Assembly (NCBI RefSeq): GCF_000763575.1
Contig: NZ_CP009170.1
Coordinates: forward strand, 583,501-647,500
DNA length: 64,000 nucleotides
Reading direction: 5' to 3'
Source of the DNA: Thermoanaerobacter kivui
GTDB lineage: Bacteria; Bacillota; Thermoanaerobacteria; Thermoanaerobacterales; Thermoanaerobacteraceae
The notes under the pieces were generated by a model. The model had not been told where the DNA came from, ran no database searches, and worked only from the letters and a program-made list of their open reading frames with translations. Position numbers and translations under genes: made by a program. Below, in pieces: positions 10,421 through 18,864 of the stretch; position 1 is the first letter of the stretch, and every line of letters starts with the position of its first letter.

Positions 10421-11452
10421 ATGGAAAAAAAAGAAGTATTGTTAGAAGTAAGAGATTTGGAGTATTCTTTTGATACCTATGCCGGGGAGGTTAAAGCCGT
10501 AAGAGGCGTAAGCTTTGAAGTGTATAAAGGAGAAGCCTTGGCAATCGTTGGCGAATCTGGTTGTGGTAAGTCTGTGACAATGCATGCAGTAATGAAACTA
10601 AACCCTGAACCTCCAGGGAGATTAAAAGGTGGGAAAATCATATTTGATGGAAAAGATATAACTAATTATACAGATAGAGAGATGCAATCAATAAGAGGTT
10701 CAGAAATTGGTATGATATTCCAAGATCCTATGACTTCTTTGAATCCTACAATGACAGTAGGTAATCAAATTGCTGAAGTAATTTTAAAACATGAAGATGT
10801 AACTAGAGCAGAAGCTATAAAAAGGGCTAAAGAAATGTTGGACATTGTTGGAATTCCAAATGCTGAAAAAAGAATTCATCAATATCCTCATGAATTTTCA
10901 GGTGGAATGAGACAGAGGGCGATGATCGCTATTGCTCTAGCTTGTAAACCTAAATTATTAATTGCAGATGAGCCAACTACAGCTTTAGACGTTACAATAC
11001 AAGCTCAGATTTTAGATTTGATGAAAGATTTGCAAAAACAATTTAATACTTCAATAATTATTATTACTCATGACCTTGGAGTTGTTGCTGATATAGCGGA
11101 TAGAGTTGTGGTAATGTATGCAGGTAAAATTATTGAAAGAGGTACAGTAGATGAAATATTTTATAACCCACAACATCCTTATACTTGGGGGCTATTAAAG
11201 TCGGTTCCTCGCTTAGATGCAAAGAATAAAGAAAAACTTGTACCGATTATTGGGACACCGCCTGACCTTTTTGCACCACCTGTTGGATGTCCTTTTGCAG
11301 TAAGGTGTGATTATGCTATGAAAATATGTTATGAAGCTCCGCCAGAGGTCACTAAAGAATCAGAGACTCAGCAAGTTGCTTGTTGGCTTAAACACCCCTA
11401 TGCTCCAAAAGTTGCTAATCCATTTGGAATGGGGGTAACAGTAGATGAGTGA
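10421..11452 (+). CDS. oppD: Oligopeptide ABC transporter ATPase OppD
   Basis: 343-residue ABC ATPase that powers peptide import. Walker A GESGCGKS, signature FSGGMRQRAMIA and Walker B LLIADEPTTALD are intact. The C-terminal oligopeptide-transporter domain carries spaced cysteines (GCPFAVRC, ICYEAPP, VACWLKH), a pattern known to bind a 4Fe-4S cluster in some DppD/OppD proteins. Overlaps oppF by 8 bases. Confidence 0.96.
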   Translation: MEKKEVLLEVRDLEYSFDTYAGEVKAVRGVSFEVYKGEALAIVGESGCGKSVTMHAVMKLNPEPPGRLKGGKIIFDGKDITNYTDREMQSIRGSEIGMIFQDPMTSLNPTMTVGNQIAEVILKHEDVTRAEAIKRAKEMLDIVGIPNAEKRIHQYPHEFSGGMRQRAMIAIALACKPKLLIADEPTTALDVTIQAQILDLMKDLQKQFNTSIIIITHDLGVVADIADRVVVMYAGKIIERGTVDEIFYNPQHPYTWGLLKSVPRLDAKNKEKLVPIIGTPPDLFAPPVGCPFAVRCDYAMKICYEAPPEVTKESETQQVACWLKHPYAPKVANPFGMGVTVDE

Positions 11453-12407
11453 TAACAAAGTTTTGCTCGCGGTAAAAAATCTAAAAAAATATTTTCATGT
11501 TAGTGGTGGCATTTTAAAAGCTGTAGATGATGTAAGCTTTACCATTAAAAAAGGAGAAACATTAGGTTTGGTGGGAGAGTCGGGGTGTGGCAAATCTACG
11601 ACTGGCCGTACCATAATAGGACTTTATGAGCCAACGGCAGGAGAAATTATATTTGATGGAGAAAAAGTTAACCATCTAACTTACGAAGGAAGAAAGAAAT
11701 TTGCCCGAAGAGCGCAAATGATTTTCCAAGACCCCTATGCCTCTTTAAATCCCCGTATGACGGTTGGGGATATCATTGGTGAAGGAATTGACATACACGA
11801 ACTTTATACTGGAAAAGAAAGGATGGAAAGAATATATCAACTTTTAGAGATGGTAGGATTAAATAGAGAACATGCTAATAGATTTCCTCACGAATTTTCA
11901 GGTGGTCAGAGACAAAGAATTGGTATAGCGAGGGCAATGGCTATAGAACCAGATTTTATCATAGCTGATGAACCTATATCTGCTTTAGACGTGTCTATAC
12001 AAGCTCAGATTGTAAATCTTTTGATGAATTTGCAACAAGAAAAAGGTCTTACCTACTTGTTTATTGCTCATGACCTGAGCATGGTAAGGCATATAAGTGA
12101 TAATGTTGCTGTAATGTATTTAGGAATGATTGTGGAAATGACTAGTAGCGCTGAGCTTTACTCTAATCCGCTACATCCTTATACTCAGGCACTTTTGTCA
12201 GCGGTACCTATACCTGACCCTAATGTAGAGAGAAAAAGAGAAAGAATAATACTTGAAGGTGACGTGCCAAGCCCAATAAATCCACCCCCTGGTTGTAGAT
12301 TTAGAACGAGATGCAAATATGCGATGGATATTTGCAAAGAACAAACTCCTCCACTTAAAGAAGTGGGTAGCGGTCATTTTGTTGCTTGTCATCTTTTTAA
12401 TAAATAA
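11445..12407 (+). CDS. oppF: Oligopeptide ABC transporter ATPase OppF
   Basis: 320-residue second ATPase of the heterodimer. Walker [10 protein letters not shown], signature [12 protein letters not shown], Walker [13 protein letters not shown], and the C-terminal cysteine-rich tail ([21 protein letters not shown]). Translationally coupled to oppD by the ATGAGTGA overlap. Last gene of the opp operon. Confidence 0.96.
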   Translation: MSDNKVLLAVKNLKKYFHVSGGILKAVDDVSFTIKKGETLGLVGESGCGKSTTGRTIIGLYEPTAGEIIFDGEKVNHLTYEGRKKFARRAQMIFQDPYASLNPRMTVGDIIGEGIDIHELYTGKERMERIYQLLEMVGLNREHANRFPHEFSGGQRQRIGIARAMAIEPDFIIADEPISALDVSIQAQIVNLLMNLQQEKGLTYLFIAHDLSMVRHISDNVAVMYLGMIVEMTSSAELYSNPLHPYTQALLSAVPIPDPNVERKRERIILEGDVPSPINPPPGCRFRTRCKYAMDICKEQTPPLKEVGSGHFVACHLFNK

Positions 12408-12432
12408 AAAGGCACTTGTAGCGAGTGTCTTT
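12408..12432 (+). terminator. Weak terminator of the opp operon; left copy of a 25-bp direct repeat
   Basis: A 9-bp stem AAAGGCACT / AGTGTCTTT with loop TGTAGCG, starting right at the oppF stop. The same sequence with minor changes recurs at 12765-12789 on the far side of the palindromic element. Confidence 0.6.
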
Positions 12433-12765
12433 CAGACTGTTGACAAACTTTCGTAAAGAAGATATTTTGCATAAGGAGCGACTTGTGACAAAGCGACCCG
12501 GCACTCAAGTAAGTATGCTTGTTTTTTCTATTTTTGCTTTATCAAACTCTCCTACTTGAGTGCCGGGAAACTTAGCAAGACCGAGGGTGGAGGCAGGGCC
12601 GAAGCCATGGATGGCGGAGGCGGGCACCTTAAGGCATGGATGCCGATTGTGCCCGGTACCCTGCCGGAGCCCGAAGGTCGAGCTTTAGTTTTGTCGCTTT
12701 GGAACATCGGAGCGACGATGCAAAATATCTCCTTTGAATATTTTTTAACTTTGTCAACAAACTGA
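12432..12765. mobile_element. 334-bp palindromic (MITE-like) element carrying a structured RNA
   Basis: Nested inverted repeats are visible: TGTTGACAAA (12438-12447 with 12750-12759), GATATTTTGCAT (12461-12472 with 12718-12729) and CAAAGCGAC (12489-12497 with 12693-12701). It is flanked by 25-bp near-identical direct repeats that are themselves terminator hairpins. It contains no transposase and its only ORF is overlaid on the RNA. Interpreted as a non-autonomous insertion; the family is unknown. Confidence 0.6.
12497..12680 (+). ncRNA. GC-rich structured RNA candidate (possibly HEARO / omega-RNA-like)
   Basis: Base-pairing read directly from the sequence: a 15-bp stem 12497-12511 with 12553-12567; then a rod GACC (12579) with GGTC (12676) and GGCAGGG (12592-12598) with CCCTGCC (12659-12665). 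Inside is a hairpin GCCA-TGGA-TGGC (12604-12615) and a stem GGGCAC/GTGCCC (12622-12627, 12649-12654) capped by GGCA-TGGA-TGCC (12633-12644). The two hairpins share a TGGA loop. The block is far richer in GC than its surroundings, a known sign of structured RNA in AT-rich genomes. The HEARO resemblance is recollection, not a search. Confidence 0.55.
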
Positions 12766-12792
12766 AAGGCACGTGTAGCGAGTGCTTTTTTT
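12765..12792 (+). terminator. Terminator; right copy of the 25-bp direct repeat
   Basis: AAAGGCAC ... GTGCTTTTTTT is a stem followed by a T-run. It matches the hairpin at 12408-12432 apart from a substitution and a one-base gap, and is the better terminator of the two. Confidence 0.65.
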
Positions 12793-12817
12793 TAAAATTC
12801 TAAAAAGAAGGGATAAA

Positions 12818-13322
12818 ATGTCTAAAAAGGCTGTGTCAATTCTATTAGTCGTGATAATTTCTCTCCTCTTAATTTCTTATCATTTTTATGAGTTTTTAAA
12901 AGTTTTTTCGAGTAATCCTTCCGATATGTGGAGCAGAGACTTGACTGTTGGTGAGAAAAATTTAAATATGCCTTCACCCCTTTTTTGGGATGGGGGAAGT
13001 GTATATGGAATTTGGACTAATGATACCGGTTTTGCAATATCGCAAATTTATCCTTCTCAAATGGCGTAAAAAAAATTTTCATAAAAAACTTTATTATCTT
13101 TCCTATGACATAAAAGCACAAAGGTGGTCTATTCCTGTAGAGTTATGCAGAGTAGGATTTGAGTTGTTTAAACATTTATTTAGAAAATTTAACACTGAGA
13201 TAATTGTTGTATCAGAAGTTGGAAATGAGAAACTTGATTCTCAAGAAATAATTGAAGAAATTATAAGTTTACTGAATTGCTATAAGAAAAGTTCAAAAAA
13301 TAAAAAAACTTTTAGAAAGTGA
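12818..13322 (+). pseudogene. Hypothetical membrane-anchored protein, frameshifted
   Basis: Start ATG follows AGAAGGG. Residues 4-20 form one hydrophobic segment (AVSILLVVIISLLLISY), so the product would be exported or anchored. The first frame stops at 13069 in a run of eight A residues, and the protein-like sequence continues in the next frame (FHKKLYYLSYDIKAQRWS...) to 13322. One indel at the A-run would restore a product of about 168 residues. Family not recognised. Slippage at the A-run is possible, but a simple pseudogene is likelier beside mobile elements. Confidence 0.5.
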
Positions 13323-13330
13323 GGTGTTTG

Positions 13331-14265
13331 ATGATAATAACCAAGAGAGTAGAACAAATTCAGATAAATAGAAATCATGAGCTGTGGCAGTATTGTGATA
13401 AAATATGCTTTGCGACAAAAAATCTATATAATTATGCTAACTACATCATAAGACAGAGTTTATAAATAACAACAAATGGATAAGATACAGAAAGCTCAAT
13501 GGAATATTAAAAGAACACGAAACTTATAAAAATCTGCCTGCCCAGACTGCACAACAAACCCTAAGACTTCTCGATAGAAATTGGAAATCATTTTTCAGAG
13601 CAATAAAAGAATGGGAAAAGGATAAAAAGAAGTTTAATGGTAGACCTAAACTACCAAAATATAAAAAGAAAAATGGTAGAAGTGTTGCTATTAATGGCAA
13701 AGTTATTAAGTCAATAAATCAGTATTACAACAAGAAAAAAGCAGAATTGATGAGCTATGTAGGTAATAGAGGTAGCAGCAACAGAATCAAAAAGTTATCA
13801 ATAAAAAGAGACAACAAGATAAAAGACCTTATGCACAAGATAAGTAGATTCATAGTTAATTGGTGTAAACAATACGACGTAGATACACTTGTAGTTGGAT
13901 ACAATTCTGGATGGAAGCAGGAAATAGAATTAGGAAAAATAAACAATCAAAACTTTGTAAGTGTTCCTTTTTATGACTTTATAAACATGCTCAAATATAA
14001 ATGCGAAGAAGAAGAGATAAACTTCATACTTGTAGAAGAGAGTTACACCAGTGGTTGCAGTTTTTTAGATGGAGAAGAAGTTAATAAAACAAACTACAAT
14101 CCACATCGAAGGATAAAGAGGGGACTATTTAAAAGTAATAAAGGAATTTTAATAAATGCAGATGTAAACAGCGCGTACAACATTATAAGAAAAGTATTCC
14201 CCAAAGCATTTGCGGAGGGGATAGAGGGTGTGGGGTTACACCCAGTTAGGCTGAACATAGCCTAA
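13331..14265 (+). pseudogene. tnpB: TnpB-family (IS605/IS607 OrfB) transposon nuclease, decayed copy 1
   Basis: The N-terminal region (KRVEQIQINRNHEL, LYNYANYI) stops at about 13465 through a one-base deletion relative to copy 2 at 56190. The second part runs in another frame through KYKKKNGRS and then skips directly to AINGKVIKSINQYY. The RuvC-I segment that should carry the first catalytic Asp is therefore missing. RuvC-II Glu (FILVEESYTSGCSFL) and RuvC-III Asp (LINADVNSAYNI) remain. It ends in GLHPVRLNIA inside the conserved right end. Catalytically dead as read. Confidence 0.85.
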
Positions 14266-14328
14266 CAAAGAATAGTGTTTAATAAAATTTTGAATGGTTT
14301 TTAATATTTTAAACACTATTCATAACCT
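14229..14328 (+). mobile_element. Right end of the tnpB element (putative guide-RNA scaffold), copy 1
   Basis: About 100 bp nearly identical to 56549-56648; the two copies diverge right after CATAACCT, which places the element end at 14328. It holds an 8-bp hairpin (14245-14252 with 14259-14266) and a 10-bp stem AATAGTGTTT / AAACACTATT (14271-14280 with 14311-14320). In TnpB systems the guide RNA is made from this end with the guide just outside the element. That role here is inference. Confidence 0.65.
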
Positions 14329-14396
14329 GGTAATTGTAGATGCGTTGTTTACCAATTTGTTTTATGCGCCTTTTCTAATAAAATAGCCCTTTATAC

Positions 14397-14423
14397 AGCA
14401 GCTAAAATTGCTGCTTTTTTTTT
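14397..14423 (+). terminator. Plus-strand intrinsic terminator
   Basis: AGCAGC, loop TAAAATT, GCTGCT followed by eight or more T residues. It overlaps the 3' end of the small minus-strand gene. Confidence 0.75.
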
Positions 14424-14572
14424 CTATAATAAGGGCAATCAATGGTAGTATTTTTATTGTTAGAGTCATTGCCAATGTTATTATCAATTTTTGTAGCCTC
14501 TGAAATGTTATATAAAGTACACTTTCCTTCTTTTTGGTAAATACAATCAGCTGTGCAATTTATGTTAGTCAC
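14402..14572 (-). CDS. Small cysteine-containing protein (DUF1540-like)
   Basis: About 56 residues starting at a GTG preceded at good spacing by GGAGGTG. The reading frame extends a little further upstream (TTG at 14587), but that would put the ribosome site inside the gene. Four spaced Cys residues (NCTADC, GKCTLYNI, DCPYY) resemble the DUF1540 metal-binding-type pattern. Function unknown. It stands alone and is convergent with the tnpB element. Confidence 0.6.
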   Translation of the reverse strand: MTNINCTADCIYQKEGKCTLYNISEATKIDNNIGNDSNNKNTTIDCPYYRKKKQQF

Positions 14573-14749
14573 AATTTTCACCTCCAATTTTATTTTTCCT
14601 AAAACTCAAAAAACTAATCCATTTAACCGATACCATATATGTAATTACTAATAAAGTTAAGAAATTGTAATGAGTTTGTAATCATTTTGTAATATTGATG
14701 TATTATGATATACTTGAAGTCGATTTTTTCACAAAAAGGGGGGCTTTTC

Positions 14750-16519
14750 GTGAAAAAAATAGGATTATTTGTTGCAGTGGTTGTAGCAATTTTAGCATTT
14801 TACAGTACGGTTTTTGCTTATAAGAACACTATTTTAGTAGACAGCAAGCCTTTTTATTATAACGTGCCAGATGTCACAATTAAAATAGATGGTCAAAATT
14901 TTGACACAGGCAAGACCCCGCCTTTGATTTTAAAAGATAGCACATTAATTCCTGTGAGAGTAATTTCAGAAAATGGATTCGGAGCTAAAGTAGAGTGGGA
15001 TGGAAATACTAAATCTGTCACTATAACAAAAGATAAGACGGTTAAATTGACCATTGGAAGTGATATTGCTTTAGTAGATGGGAAAGAAGTTAAGTTAGTA
15101 GCTCCTGCGAGAATAATAGAAATTGGCAACGAAGGATATACATATATCCCCTTTAGATTTTTATTTGAAACCTTTGGGTACAAAGTAGAATGGGACCAAA
15201 AAAATTACCAGATAAATACCACTTCTCCGCCTAAAATTACAAATATAACGGATTTTAGTACAAGCTATAATAGCGGTGTGTTTTCTGTGAATATTAGAGC
15301 AGACAAGCCTATAAAGTACAATCAAGGAATGATAGAAGAACCTGGGAATATTAGAATTTATGTGGATGTAGAAAACGCCATATGGAGTAAAGGGAAAACA
15401 AATATAAATATAAATAGAAAAAACCTGGTAAATGCGGTAATCGCACAAAACCAAACGCAACCTGTTCCTAAAGTGCGAGCGGTAATATATTTAACAGATG
15501 TGGTTCCTTATAATATTACCCAATCGCAAGACAATACCAGCTTAACGATTTATTTTGATGTTGGGACAAGCGAGGTAACAGGAATAAGTTTTGTAAAAGA
15601 AGGAGATTATGACAAAGTTATAATCAATTGCGATGCAGAACACTTTAATACTCAAAAAGTTGGAGATAATAAGATAGTTGTTGACATATCAGATGCTATT
15701 CTTAAAATGCCAGATGGAAGTAAAGCTGGTCAGATAACAGTGCAAGGAAATGTTATAACGGCTATAAGGTATTCACAGTATAACAACGATACAGTGAGAG
15801 TGGTGGCAGATACTACTGGGAAAGCGGATTATTCTGTAAAAATACTCGATAAAAACATTATAATGTTGGTCTTGAAGTCTCAGTCGAATGAAATGCCCCT
15901 TATTTACATAGATCCTGGACATGGGGGAAGTGACCCTGGTGCGACAGGGGTAGGAAATATAAGAGAATCTGATATAAATTTGGCGATTGCTTTAAAGTTA
16001 AATAATCTTCTTACAAAAGGCGGATTTAGAACTATGATGTCTAGAGATTCTGACGTGTTTGTAGACCTTATTACAAGGTCACAGGAAGCAAACAATTCAG
16101 GAGCAGATGTATTTATAAGCATACACACCAATGCTTTTGGGACTCCAACTCCTAAAGGCACAGAAATATGGTATTATCCAAATGGATACAAGGGAGACAC
16201 AAGAGACAACAAGACTTTTGCTCAAATCATCCATGACAACTTAATGAAAGAGATTAACACTGTAAACAGAGGGCTTAAAGAAGGGCCTAATTTGTCAGTG
16301 TTAAAAAATACAAAAATGCCGGCAATACTTATCGAAACAGCTTTTATAACCAATCCTGATGATGCTGCTTTGCTTCAGGACGATGCCTTCCAATGGAAAG
16401 TAGCTCAAGGAATATATAATGGAATTGTAGAATATTTTAAGAGATTAAAAGAGGGCTCTATTTCTACGACTGTTTCTAATTCAGTATATAACACAAATGA
16501 TGCAAATAATAATCGTTAA
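14750..16519 (+). CDS. N-acetylmuramoyl-L-alanine amidase with copper-amine-oxidase-like and AMIN domains
   Basis: 589-residue exported cell-wall hydrolase. GTG start behind AAAAGGGGGG, then a signal peptide (MKKIGLFVAVVVAILAF...VFA). A copper-amine-oxidase N-like domain follows (DSTLIPVRVISENGFGAKVEWD, YIPFRFLFETFGYKVEWD), then AMIN-type beta regions, and a C-terminal Amidase_3 domain with the zinc His in DPGHGGSDPG, Glu in RESDINLAI, His in ISIHTNAF and the catalytic Glu in LIETAFITN. Cleaves the stem peptide from muramic acid. Monocistronic, with its own terminator. Confidence 0.93.
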   Translation: MKKIGLFVAVVVAILAFYSTVFAYKNTILVDSKPFYYNVPDVTIKIDGQNFDTGKTPPLILKDSTLIPVRVISENGFGAKVEWDGNTKSVTITKDKTVKLTIGSDIALVDGKEVKLVAPARIIEIGNEGYTYIPFRFLFETFGYKVEWDQKNYQINTTSPPKITNITDFSTSYNSGVFSVNIRADKPIKYNQGMIEEPGNIRIYVDVENAIWSKGKTNININRKNLVNAVIAQNQTQPVPKVRAVIYLTDVVPYNITQSQDNTSLTIYFDVGTSEVTGISFVKEGDYDKVIINCDAEHFNTQKVGDNKIVVDISDAILKMPDGSKAGQITVQGNVITAIRYSQYNNDTVRVVADTTGKADYSVKILDKNIIMLVLKSQSNEMPLIYIDPGHGGSDPGATGVGNIRESDINLAIALKLNNLLTKGGFRTMMSRDSDVFVDLITRSQEANNSGADVFISIHTNAFGTPTPKGTEIWYYPNGYKGDTRDNKTFAQIIHDNLMKEINTVNRGLKEGPNLSVLKNTKMPAILIETAFITNPDDAALLQDDAFQWKVAQGIYNGIVEYFKRLKEGSISTTVSNSVYNTNDANNNR

Positions 16520-16521
16520 CG

Positions 16522-16550
16522 GTCTGGTTTTTTTTAAACCAGATTTTTTT
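16522..16550 (+). terminator. Terminator after the amidase gene
   Basis: TCTGGTTT, TTTT loop, AAACCAGA followed by TTTTTTT. Confidence 0.85.
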
Positions 16551-16659
16551 ACCTTCATGTTCTTGTAAAATATTAATAAAGGTTTTAAAATAATATTGAA
16601 TGACAAAACAGGATAAATTAACATTAAACTATTTTTTATAAAACGAAAGGGTTGAAGAA

Positions 16660-17445
16660 ATGAACAGGATTGATGGAAGAGAATTTAATGAACTGAGACC
16701 TATAAAAATTACGAGAAATTTTAATAAGTTTGCTGAAGGTTCAGTGCTAATTGAGATGGGAAACACAAAAGTCATTTGTACTGCCTCCATTGAGGATAAA
16801 GTACCTCCATTTCAAAAAGGCACAGGTAAAGGATGGATAACAAGCGAATATGCGATGTTGCCAAGGGCAACTGAAACGAGGACGCAAAGAGAAGTGACAA
16901 AAGGAAGGCCATCAGGAAGGACAATGGAAATACAGAGACTTATAGGAAGGGCATTGAGGTCTGTCGTAGATTTACATGTGTTAGGAGAAAAAACCATATG
17001 GATAGATTGTGATGTCATTCAAGCAGATGGTGGTACAAGGACTGCATCTATTACTGGTTCTTTTGTTGCGCTGGCGGATGCCCTTTACAAACTTGTGGAA
17101 AAAGGCGATATTTCTAGACTTCCACTTAAAAGTTTTGTAGCAGCGGTTAGTGTAGGCATTGTAGAGGGAAACAAACTTTTAGATTTGTCTTTCAATGAAG
17201 ATTCGAATGCATTGGTGGATATGAACGTGGTAATGACGGACAAGGGCGAAATCGTCGAAATTCAGGGTACAGGAGAAGGAGGACCTTTTACCAAGGAAAA
17301 TTTAACTGAACTATTGAATCTTGCAGAGTATGGAATTGAACAGATTATCCGAATACAAAAAGAAGTTCTTTCTGACATTGCTGATAAAATAGGAGTTGAT
17401 GCAGTTGAAAATAGCGGTAGCGACACACAATCCTCACAAAGCTGA
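16660..17445 (+). CDS. rph: Ribonuclease PH
   Basis: 261-residue phosphorolytic 3'-5' exonuclease that trims tRNA 3' ends. Family motifs: RKDGRxxN-like N-terminus ([13 protein letters not shown]), [30 protein letters not shown] and [18 protein letters not shown], with [11 protein letters not shown] near the C-terminus. The last 13 codons overlap the next gene. It lies a little over 1 kb before a tRNA array, a fitting context. Confidence 0.97.
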   Translation: MNRIDGREFNELRPIKITRNFNKFAEGSVLIEMGNTKVICTASIEDKVPPFQKGTGKGWITSEYAMLPRATETRTQREVTKGRPSGRTMEIQRLIGRALRSVVDLHVLGEKTIWIDCDVIQADGGTRTASITGSFVALADALYKLVEKGDISRLPLKSFVAAVSVGIVEGNKLLDLSFNEDSNALVDMNVVMTDKGEIVEIQGTGEGGPFTKENLTELLNLAEYGIEQIIRIQKEVLSDIADKIGVDAVENSGSDTQSSQS

Positions 17446-18004
17446 GGAAATAAAGAAATATTTTGAGGGTTATCCGGTGGAAATTTATTCTATGGCAGAT
17501 TTGAACATAAAAGAGGATGTAAAAGAGATGGGACATACCATTGAAGAAAATGCACTTATTAAAGCGCGGTTTTTAAAAGGCAAAGTTGATGCAATAGTTA
17601 TAGCAGATGATACAGGTCTTTTCGTAGAGTATTTAAATGGTCAACCAGGAGTTTATTCTGCGAGGTTTGCAGGAGAAAATGCTACTTTTGAGGACAATAA
17701 CAAAAAGTTGCTACAAATGTTGGAAGGTGTTCCTTTTGATAAGCGAAAAGCGTATTTTAAAACGGTTATAGCAGTTATCAACAAAGATGAAGAAGTTGTG
17801 TTAGAGGGAAGACTAGATGGGTATATTTTGGACCATCCCAGAGGACAAAACGGTTTTGGCTATGACCCAATATTTTACGTAGAGGAATTAGGAAAAACCT
17901 TGGCAGAGCTCAGCATGGATGAAAAAAACAAAATAAGCCACAGGTCGCTGGCTCTTAAAAAACTTAAAAATTATCTTTTTAAAGGTTTGGAGGAAGATAA
18001 ATGA
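17405..18004 (+). CDS. rdgB: XTP/dITP diphosphatase (non-canonical purine NTP pyrophosphatase)
   Basis: HAM1/RdgB family protein of about 199 residues that removes ITP and XTP from the nucleotide pool. Motifs: [12 protein letters not shown] at the N-terminus, [25 protein letters not shown] with the metal-binding acid residues, FGYDPIF and a C-terminal SHRSLAL. Start chosen at TTG 17405, nine bases after AGGAG; ATG 17399 and TTG 17396 are alternatives. It overlaps rph by 41 bases and the next gene by 4 (ATGA). Confidence 0.95.
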   Translation: MKIAVATHNPHKAEEIKKYFEGYPVEIYSMADLNIKEDVKEMGHTIEENALIKARFLKGKVDAIVIADDTGLFVEYLNGQPGVYSARFAGENATFEDNNKKLLQMLEGVPFDKRKAYFKTVIAVINKDEEVVLEGRLDGYILDHPRGQNGFGYDPIFYVEELGKTLAELSMDEKNKISHRSLALKKLKNYLFKGLEEDK

Positions 18005-18501
18005 TTTTGGCAGTTGTTAGCGATACCCATGGCATGCTGACGTTAGTGAGAAAAAAAATGCGCGAACTTAAAGGGATAGATTATATTATCCATTTAGGAG
18101 ACAACGCGTCAGATGTCATTCAATTATCACAAGAATTTGGAATTCCATTGGAGTATGTAAAAGGAAATTGTGACTTTCCTACAAAAGATGAATTGGAAAA
18201 AATAATTGAAATAGAAGGCAAAAAAATATTATTAACTCATGGCCACAGGTACTACGTCAAATACGAGTACCAAACGATTTTAGAAAAAGGTAGAGAATTA
18301 GGAGTAGATGCAGTCTTTTTTGGACACACTCACATTCCTATGATTTCAAGGCATCAGGATATTTTACTTTTAAATCCTGGGAGTCCGTCACTGCCAAGAG
18401 AAGGGTCAAAAAGGACTATAGCTTTAGTCACGATTGATAAAAGCGGCATATTCCCACGGCTTATAAATTTAGAAGAAGTAGCAGTCATGAAAGAAGCATA
18501 A
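18001..18501 (+). CDS. YfcE/MJ0936-family metallophosphoesterase
   Basis: 166 residues. All metallophosphoesterase blocks are present: VVSDTHG, HLGDN, KGNCD, LTHGH and FGHTH, predicting a two-metal phosphodiesterase of the calcineurin-like fold. The substrate is unknown. Start ATG overlaps the rdgB stop (ATGA). The rph-rdgB-phosphoesterase trio is a standard Firmicutes block. A shorter-identity relative lies at 22637-23188. Confidence 0.92.
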   Translation: MILAVVSDTHGMLTLVRKKMRELKGIDYIIHLGDNASDVIQLSQEFGIPLEYVKGNCDFPTKDELEKIIEIEGKKILLTHGHRYYVKYEYQTILEKGRELGVDAVFFGHTHIPMISRHQDILLLNPGSPSLPREGSKRTIALVTIDKSGIFPRLINLEEVAVMKEA

Positions 18502-18503
18502 AA

Positions 18504-18549
18504 GACAGGTGTAAGAGTATGCTCTAAGCATACTCTTACACGACTTGTC
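18504..18549. other. Long stem-loop after the phosphodiesterase gene
   Basis: GTGTAAGAGTATGCT, loop CTA, perfect 15-bp complement (18509-18523 with 18527-18541), extended by GACA/TGTC outside. No T-run follows; it may still end or protect the rph operon mRNA. Confidence 0.6.
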
Positions 18550-18598
18550 TACGACTAAAGGAATAATTATACAATAAAATTTTTTTAGAAAATGAGTG

Positions 18599-18627
18599 TT
18601 GACAAAGAGAATGGCATCTGATATAAT
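18599..18627 (+). promoter_or_regulatory. Consensus sigma-A promoter of the tRNA array
   Basis: TTGACA, exact 17-bp spacer, TATAAT: a perfect match, as expected for stable-RNA genes. Transcription would start near 18634. Confidence 0.85.
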
Positions 18628-18667
18628 CTAAAAATGTCAGACGGATTAAGAAACTAAGTGAGGAACT

Positions 18668-18687
18668 ACCAGACTTTGACTCTGGCA
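18668..18687 (+). repeat. Copy of the tRNA-Gln anticodon arm in the tRNA leader
   Basis: ACCAGACTTTGACTCTGGCA, 20 bases identical to 18970-18989 inside tRNA-Gln(TTG), but with no other tRNA parts. It folds into a 5-bp stem with the seven-base anticodon loop. Confidence 0.75.
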
Positions 18688-18699
18688 ATTAATCGATGT

Positions 18700-18773
18700 G
18701 CGGGTGTAGCTCAATGGTAGAGCCCCAGCCTTCCAAGCTGGTTACGTGGGTTCGATTCCCATCACCCGCTCCA
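18700..18773 (+). tRNA. tRNA-Gly(TCC)
   Basis: Acceptor GCGGGTG/CACCCGC, anticodon arm CCAGC-CTTCCAA-GCTGG, T-arm with TTCGATT, encoded CCA. Confidence 0.97.
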
Positions 18774-18777
18774 GTAT

Positions 18778-18854
18778 GCGCCTGTAGCTCAGTTGGATAG
18801 AGCAACGGCCTTCTAAGCCGTGTGTCGGGAGTTCGAATCTCTCCAGGCGCACCA
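18778..18854 (+). tRNA. tRNA-Arg(TCT)
   Basis: Acceptor GCGCCTG/CAGGCGC, anticodon arm ACGGC-CTTCTAA-GCCGT, T-arm TTCGAAT, encoded CCA. Confidence 0.97.
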
Positions 18855-18864
18855 TTTATTCTGT

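Noticed and set aside
12556-12765. 69-residue open frame
   Set aside because: It coincides with the structured RNA and the right arm of the palindromic element, has no ribosome site and reads as low-complexity Gly/Ala-rich sequence.
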